NCBI GenBank assembly: GCA_964561095.1
Contig: CAZLNV010000010.1
Coordinates: 1 to 27,940 of the forward strand
Source: CAZLNV01 sp964561095
Lineage (GTDB): Bacteria > Bacillota_I > Bacilli_A > RF39 > UBA660
DNA: 27,940 nt
Reading direction: 5' to 3'
The notes below the pieces were generated by a model. The model saw nothing but the letters and a program-made list of their open reading frames with translations. It was not told the DNA's origin and did no database searches. Of this stretch, positions 23,940-27,940 are shown piece after piece. Position 1 is the stretch's first letter. Every line of letters starts with the position of its first letter. The position numbers and the translations under genes are program-made.

Positions 23940-25844
23940 ATGTTTCAAATTTTACAAAATAAAAGAATAAAACAAGTTTTAATAATAATGTCATCAGTTT
24001 TACTCATAATTCTTATTAGAGTTTTGTGGGTTCAAGTTGTTGAGTATAAAGAGTTAAACTATTTAGCTAACAATTTATGGAGTAGAAATTTACCGGTTCA
24101 GGCAGATAGAGGAAAGATACTTGATAAAAACGGTAAAGTAATTGCCGATAATATTACTACGGCTGGTTTGGTTCTAATACCAAATCAAATAAAAGATAAA
24201 GAGAAGGTTGCTAAAAGTTTAAGCGAGATATTAGGTACAAGTTTTGAAGAAATGTATAAGCATGTAAGTAAAAAAACTTCTATAGAAAGAGTTCACCCAG
24301 AGGGAAGAGGACTTTCATACAATATTGCAGATAAAATAGATGCTTTAGAATATGATGGAGTATATTTGGTAAAAGAAAGTAAGAGATACTATTTATATGA
24401 CGAGTTATTATCACATGTTATTGGATATGTTGGAATTGATAATCAAGGGCTTTCAGGAATAGAACTTTTATATGATAAATATTTGACTGGCACTAATGGA
24501 AATATTAAATATTATTCTGATGGCAAAGGCAAAAAATTAGAATTATCAGAAATATATGAGAAACCAGTTGCTGGAAATGATGTTTATTTAACAATAGATT
24601 TAGATGTACAGCTTGCTTTAGAAAGAGAACTAAATAATGCAATGGATAAATATAGAGCTGAAGGTGCCATTGGAATTGTGATGAATGCAAAAACAGGTGA
24701 ATTAATAGCAATGAGTTCAAGACCAAATTTTAATCCTGCAACGTATAATCTTTATAGTACTGAAACAATAAATAGAAATTTAGCAATCTGGTCAAATTTT
24801 GAACCAGGGTCAACATTTAAAATAGTGACATTAGCTTCAGCAATTGAAGAGAAAGTAGTTAATGTATTTGAAGATACATTTTATGATACTGGTTCGATTA
24901 AAGTAAGTGGAGCTACTCTTCATTGCTGGAAACACAAAGGGCATGGTCATCAAACATTTGTAGAAGTTGTTGAAAATTCTTGCAATCCGGGTTTTGTAGT
25001 TTTAGGTCAACGACTTGGCAAAGAAAAACTATTTTCTTATATAGATAAATTTGGATTTGGCAAAAAAACCGGAATTGATTTAAATGGAGAATCTACTGGT
25101 ATAATTTTTGATGTTAATAAAATAGGACCTTTAGAAACAGCAACCACTGCCTTTGGCCAAGGAGTTAGTGTGACAGCACTTCAGCAAGTGAATGCAGTAA
25201 GTTCTATTGTTAATGGCGGAAACATGTACACTCCATACATAGTTTCTAAAGTGGGTAACGAAAAAGAGACACTAATAGAAAATAAACCAGTATTAAAAAG
25301 TTCTTCAATTATAAGTAGTGAAACAAGCAATGCTGTTCGATATGTTTTAGAAAGTGTTGTTGCTAACGGAAGTGGAAGAAATGCATATATTGAAAATCAC
25401 AGAGTTGGCGGAAAAACTGGTACCGCGCAAAAAGTTGGAAGTGATGGACACTACATGGTAGGAAACTATGTATTATCATTCATTGGATTTATGCCAGCAA
25501 ATGATCCGGAATATGTAATTTATATTGCAATTGATAATGCTAAAGGTGTTGTTCAATATGGAGGAACTGTAGCAGGTCCAATAGCGGCTTCAATTTTAAA
25601 AGAAATAATAAATATATATAATATAAAAGAAGATGTAGGTGGACTTCCAAAAAAATATAGATGGGGAGATACTTTATATGTGACCATTCCAGATGTAATT
25701 AATATGAGCAGAAAAGAAGCATCAAAATTATTAAAAGATTTTACTATAGAATATAGTGGTTCTGGAGATAAGATTATTGATACTTCTCCTGAAAGCGGAA
25801 GCAGAATAAAACAAGGTGGAATTGTAAAAATATTGTTAAATTAA
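23940..25844 (+). CDS. Class B penicillin-binding protein with PASTA domain (SpoVD/FtsI type)
   Basis: Monofunctional transpeptidase, 634 residues, anchored by one N-terminal helix (about 11-34) with the catalytic part outside. A pedestal domain starts ADRGKILDKNGKVIA. The active-site motifs are S291-T-F-K294, S347-C-N349 and K492-T-G494 (GGKTGTAQ). A single C-terminal PASTA domain (about 575-634, VTIPDVINMSRKEASKLL) is as in SpoVD; Bacillus PBP2B has two. With mraY and an FtsW/SpoVE homologue next door, it is likely the septal transpeptidase of this organism, whose SEDS partner is the last gene. Whether it serves division or sporulation cannot be told here. Confidence 0.92.
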   Translation: MFQILQNKRIKQVLIIMSSVLLIILIRVLWVQVVEYKELNYLANNLWSRNLPVQADRGKILDKNGKVIADNITTAGLVLIPNQIKDKEKVAKSLSEILGTSFEEMYKHVSKKTSIERVHPEGRGLSYNIADKIDALEYDGVYLVKESKRYYLYDELLSHVIGYVGIDNQGLSGIELLYDKYLTGTNGNIKYYSDGKGKKLELSEIYEKPVAGNDVYLTIDLDVQLALERELNNAMDKYRAEGAIGIVMNAKTGELIAMSSRPNFNPATYNLYSTETINRNLAIWSNFEPGSTFKIVTLASAIEEKVVNVFEDTFYDTGSIKVSGATLHCWKHKGHGHQTFVEVVENSCNPGFVVLGQRLGKEKLFSYIDKFGFGKKTGIDLNGESTGIIFDVNKIGPLETATTAFGQGVSVTALQQVNAVSSIVNGGNMYTPYIVSKVGNEKETLIENKPVLKSSSIISSETSNAVRYVLESVVANGSGRNAYIENHRVGGKTGTAQKVGSDGHYMVGNYVLSFIGFMPANDPEYVIYIAIDNAKGVVQYGGTVAGPIAASILKEIINIYNIKEDVGGLPKKYRWGDTLYVTIPDVINMSRKEASKLLKDFTIEYSGSGDKIIDTSPESGSRIKQGGIVKILLN

Positions 25845-25903
25845 TGTAAATGAGGTTTTAATTGTTAGACAATAATTGTATAATTATAAAAGGAAGTGAT
25901 TAT

Positions 25904-26890
25904 ATGTTAATTTTAGCTAAAAGTATATTAGGTTTAATGATAGGTTTCTTTTTAGCAGTAATTTTAGGCTTATTTTTAATACCATTTTTAAAGAAAAAGA
26001 AAATAAAACAAAGTATAAGTGCATTTGTAAATCACCAAAGTAAAGAAGGAACTCCAACGTTTGGAGGCATTATATTTATAATACCAACAATTATTACAAT
26101 GTTAGTTTTATATTTAAGAGGAAGTTTGGAAATTACAAGTAGTTTGTTAATAATTCTATTTGTATTTGTGTCTTACGGTATTTTGGGATTTCTAGATGAT
26201 TATAAAAAAGTAAAAGAAAAAAATAATAAAGGATTATCAAGAATACAAAAATTAATTGTTCAAACTTTAATAGCGCTTGTGTTTTTTTATATTTATATGA
26301 GAGGTGGGGGAGAACCAACACTTTGGATATCATCCTTAGGTATAAATATTCATCTTGGATGGTTTTATGGTTTCTTTATATTATTTTTACTTGTCGGAAG
26401 TTCAAATGCTGTAAACATTACAGATGGATTAGATGGATTAGCAGGAGGATTATCTGGCATTGCATTTTTAAGTTTTGGTATTATCTCTTGGGGAACAACT
26501 TGGGTTCAAGGATATCAAGAAATAGCAATATTCTGTTTCATATTAGTTGGTTCAATATTAGGATTTCTAGTATTTAATACACACCCAGCAAAAATATTTA
26601 TGGGAGATACGGGTTCTCTAGCATTAGGTGGAACTCTTGCAGCAGTAGCAATACTTACTAGACATGAATTATCATTGGCGGTAATTGGCGGGGTATTTGT
26701 AATAGAAACATTATCAAGTTTGATTCAAATAATAGCTATTAGAAAATTTAAAAAACGTGTGTTTTTAATGGCGCCTTTGCATCACCACTTTGAGAAATTG
26801 GGATGGCAGGAAACTGATATAGTTAAATTATTTTGGATAGTCGGTTTTATGTTAGGAATGGCAGCAATTTACTACGGCGTTTGGTTATAA
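25904..26890 (+). CDS. mraY: Phospho-MurNAc-pentapeptide transferase MraY
   Basis: Integral membrane enzyme that forms lipid I from UDP-MurNAc-pentapeptide and undecaprenyl phosphate. 328 residues, about ten membrane helices. Motifs: GTPTFGG, the two aspartates in GFLDDYKK, NAVNITDGLDGLAGG, FMGDTGSLALGG and the histidine triad in APLHHHFEKLGW. I start at ATG 25904, with AGGAAG upstream and the usual family N-terminus. A TTG at 25862 preceded by GAGG would add 14 residues and cannot be excluded. It follows the PBP with no clear terminator between, so it is probably co-transcribed. Confidence 0.95.
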   Translation: MLILAKSILGLMIGFFLAVILGLFLIPFLKKKKIKQSISAFVNHQSKEGTPTFGGIIFIIPTIITMLVLYLRGSLEITSSLLIILFVFVSYGILGFLDDYKKVKEKNNKGLSRIQKLIVQTLIALVFFYIYMRGGGEPTLWISSLGINIHLGWFYGFFILFLLVGSSNAVNITDGLDGLAGGLSGIAFLSFGIISWGTTWVQGYQEIAIFCFILVGSILGFLVFNTHPAKIFMGDTGSLALGGTLAAVAILTRHELSLAVIGGVFVIETLSSLIQIIAIRKFKKRVFLMAPLHHHFEKLGWQETDIVKLFWIVGFMLGMAAIYYGVWL

Positions 26891-26917
26891 AAAAAGTCTT
26901 TTAAAATAAAATATAAT

Positions 26918-26940
26918 AGAAGTAAGCTTTACTTCTTTTT
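26918..26940 (+). terminator. Hairpin between mraY and ftsW
   Basis: 8-bp stem AGAAGTAA (26918-26925) with TTACTTCT (26929-26936), 3-base loop, followed by T through 26940. Immediately upstream is TATAAT (26912-26917). It could terminate or attenuate mraY transcription before ftsW. Confidence 0.65.
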
Positions 26941-26954
26941 ATTTGGGGGGATAT

Positions 26955-27940
26955 ATGAAAAAAGAAAAATTATTATTTTATGCAACTATTGTTCTAAGTA
27001 TAATTGGTGTAATTATGGTATATTCTTCAAGCTATATATGGGCAGAATATAAATATAATAATCCATATAAATATTTAATCAATCAAAGTGTATTCTTAAT
27101 CGTTGGAATAATAATTATGTATATAGTTTCTAAAATAGATTATAAAATATATAAAAAAAGAGCAAAACTAATTATAGGTATTTGCTTTTTATTATTAGTG
27201 CTTGTCCTAATACCTGGTATAGGAACAATTAGAAATGGAAGCAGAAGTTGGTTTGGAATAGGCGGCTTTGGAATACAGCCAAGTGAAATAGCAAAGATTG
27301 GTCTAGTTATTTTTAGTGCAACGTATTTAGAAAAAAATAATAAATATAAAAAAAATACAAAAGAATTTATATTGCCAATAATGATATTTATAGTTGCTTT
27401 TTTTGGCCTTATTTTATTACAACCAGATTTTGGAACCGGAATGGTAATAGTATGTTCATTAATAGGTCTAATTTTTATAACTGGTACCAAGTTAGGCATA
27501 TTTATAAAATTAGGTATATTAGGATTAATAGGAGTAATTGTATTAATATTAATCGCACCTTACAGACTAGAAAGAATTACATCATACTTAAATCCTTGGA
27601 GCGATCCCCTTGGAAGTGGATTTCAAATAATACAATCTTTATACGCAATAGGCCCCGGAGGATTACTTGGATTTGGATTAGGTAATTCAAGACAAAAACA
27701 TTTTTATTTACCTGAACCCCAGACAGATTTTATTTTTTCAATATTAGCAGAAGAATTTGGATTTATTGGATGTTTATTTGTAATAGGTTTATTCCTTATA
27801 ATTTTCATTTCATCTATAAAAATTGCACTTGAAACAAATGATTTGTTTGGAAAATATTTAGCATTTGGTCTTTCATTTATGTTAATACTGCAAACCTGTT
27901 TAAATCTAATGGTTGTTACTGGGTTAATCCCAGTAACAGG
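26955..27940 (+). CDS. ftsW: SEDS glycosyltransferase FtsW/SpoVE (3' end missing)
   Basis: Peptidoglycan polymerase that works with a class B PBP at the septum. The frame is open from ATG 26955 (preceded by GGGGGGAT) to the window edge, 328 codons, missing perhaps the last 40-50 residues. Family signatures are GSRSWFGIGGFGIQPSEIAK, QPDFGTGMV, and LGNSRQKHFYLPEPQTDFIF followed by AEEFGFIG; the window ends in MVVTGLIPVTG. About nine membrane helices are visible. In Bacillus murD lies between mraY and spoVE; here it is absent. FtsW, SpoVE or RodA cannot be fully separated from sequence alone, but the mraY/PBP context favours FtsW/SpoVE. Confidence 0.93.
   Translation, partial: MKKEKLLFYATIVLSIIGVIMVYSSSYIWAEYKYNNPYKYLINQSVFLIVGIIIMYIVSKIDYKIYKKRAKLIIGICFLLLVLVLIPGIGTIRNGSRSWFGIGGFGIQPSEIAKIGLVIFSATYLEKNNKYKKNTKEFILPIMIFIVAFFGLILLQPDFGTGMVIVCSLIGLIFITGTKLGIFIKLGILGLIGVIVLILIAPYRLERITSYLNPWSDPLGSGFQIIQSLYAIGPGGLLGFGLGNSRQKHFYLPEPQTDFIFSILAEEFGFIGCLFVIGLFLIIFISSIKIALETNDLFGKYLAFGLSFMLILQTCLNLMVVTGLIPVT

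Noticed and set aside
27140..27685. Other-frame readings inside the 3' partial ftsW
   Set aside because: The ftsW frame is continuous from 26955 to the window edge with all family motifs; the others are low-information alternatives.
1..27940. Mycoplasma-type genetic code (TGA = Trp)
   Set aside because: Conserved Trp positions use TGG, and genes are full-length without reading TGA as sense; only the absence of TGA stops is notable.
1..27940. CRISPR arrays, tRNA or rRNA genes, insertion sequences, prophage
   Set aside because: No regularly spaced repeats, cloverleaf-type sequence in the gaps, transposase-like frames or long terminal inverted repeats were found; the gaps are short and hold terminators and promoters.

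Overview
The window is a strongly AT-rich, gene-dense bacterial chromosome segment. It encodes a low-GC Bacillota (Firmicutes), most likely a Bacilli-type lineage close to the Mollicutes root or the Erysipelotrichales/RF39-like gut groups. Reasons: dnaG-rpoD-trmK in the usual Firmicutes order, TmcAL and a UPF0316-type protein, A/T-ending codons almost throughout, and peptidoglycan genes (PBP, mraY, ftsW), so it is not a wall-less Mollicute. Trp is TGG and no gene is broken by in-frame TGA, so the standard bacterial code fits; yet none of the 21 complete 3' ends uses TGA as a stop. The exact taxon is inference.

Layout. 1-5344: a chaperone block, dnaK (5' end cut by the window) - tldD - tldE - dnaJ; a TldD/TldE peptidase pair sits between the two chaperone genes. 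5373-5885: a small membrane protein of the DUF2179/UPF0316 family whose start codon lies inside the loop of the dnaJ terminator. 5940-9386: the macromolecular-synthesis operon dnaG - rpoD - trmK with overlapping genes. 9358-10033: two small minus-strand genes, one YqfQ-like and one unrecognised. 10133-12690: a PilC/GspF-family membrane protein with an unusual extra N-terminal domain of about 180 residues, and a prepilin peptidase. 12822-15386: polA. 15394-16512 (minus): tmcAL. 16616-18568: transketolase. 18577-19554 (minus): membrane-anchored class-A-like serine hydrolase. 19669-23889: a self-contained three-gene operon, alanine racemase-like - ATP-grasp ligase of the D-aspartate ligase type - glutamine-dependent asparagine synthase, with a clear promoter and terminator. 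23940-27940: a trimmed division/cell-wall cluster, PBP with PASTA domain - mraY - ftsW (3' end cut).

How it fits together. The right third is cell-wall biology. The racemase/ligase/amidotransferase operon has the right parts to make a D-amino acid, attach it to a peptidoglycan precursor and amidate it (a D-Asp/D-Asn-type cross-bridge). Next to it are the lipid I synthase, a transpeptidase, the SEDS polymerase, and a divergently transcribed penicillin-recognising serine hydrolase. The left two thirds are housekeeping genes for protein folding, replication initiation, transcription, tRNA modification, repair polymerase and the pentose-phosphate pathway.

The most unusual features are the racemase/D-Asp-ligase-like/asparagine-synthase operon, the extended PilC-like protein, the tldD-tldE insertion in the dnaK-dnaJ locus, and a repeated economy of space in which rho-independent terminator hairpins are written inside coding sequence (three convergent gene pairs and one downstream gene start). 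No rRNA, tRNA, CRISPR array, insertion sequence or prophage was seen. No gap above 300 bases lacks a gene.
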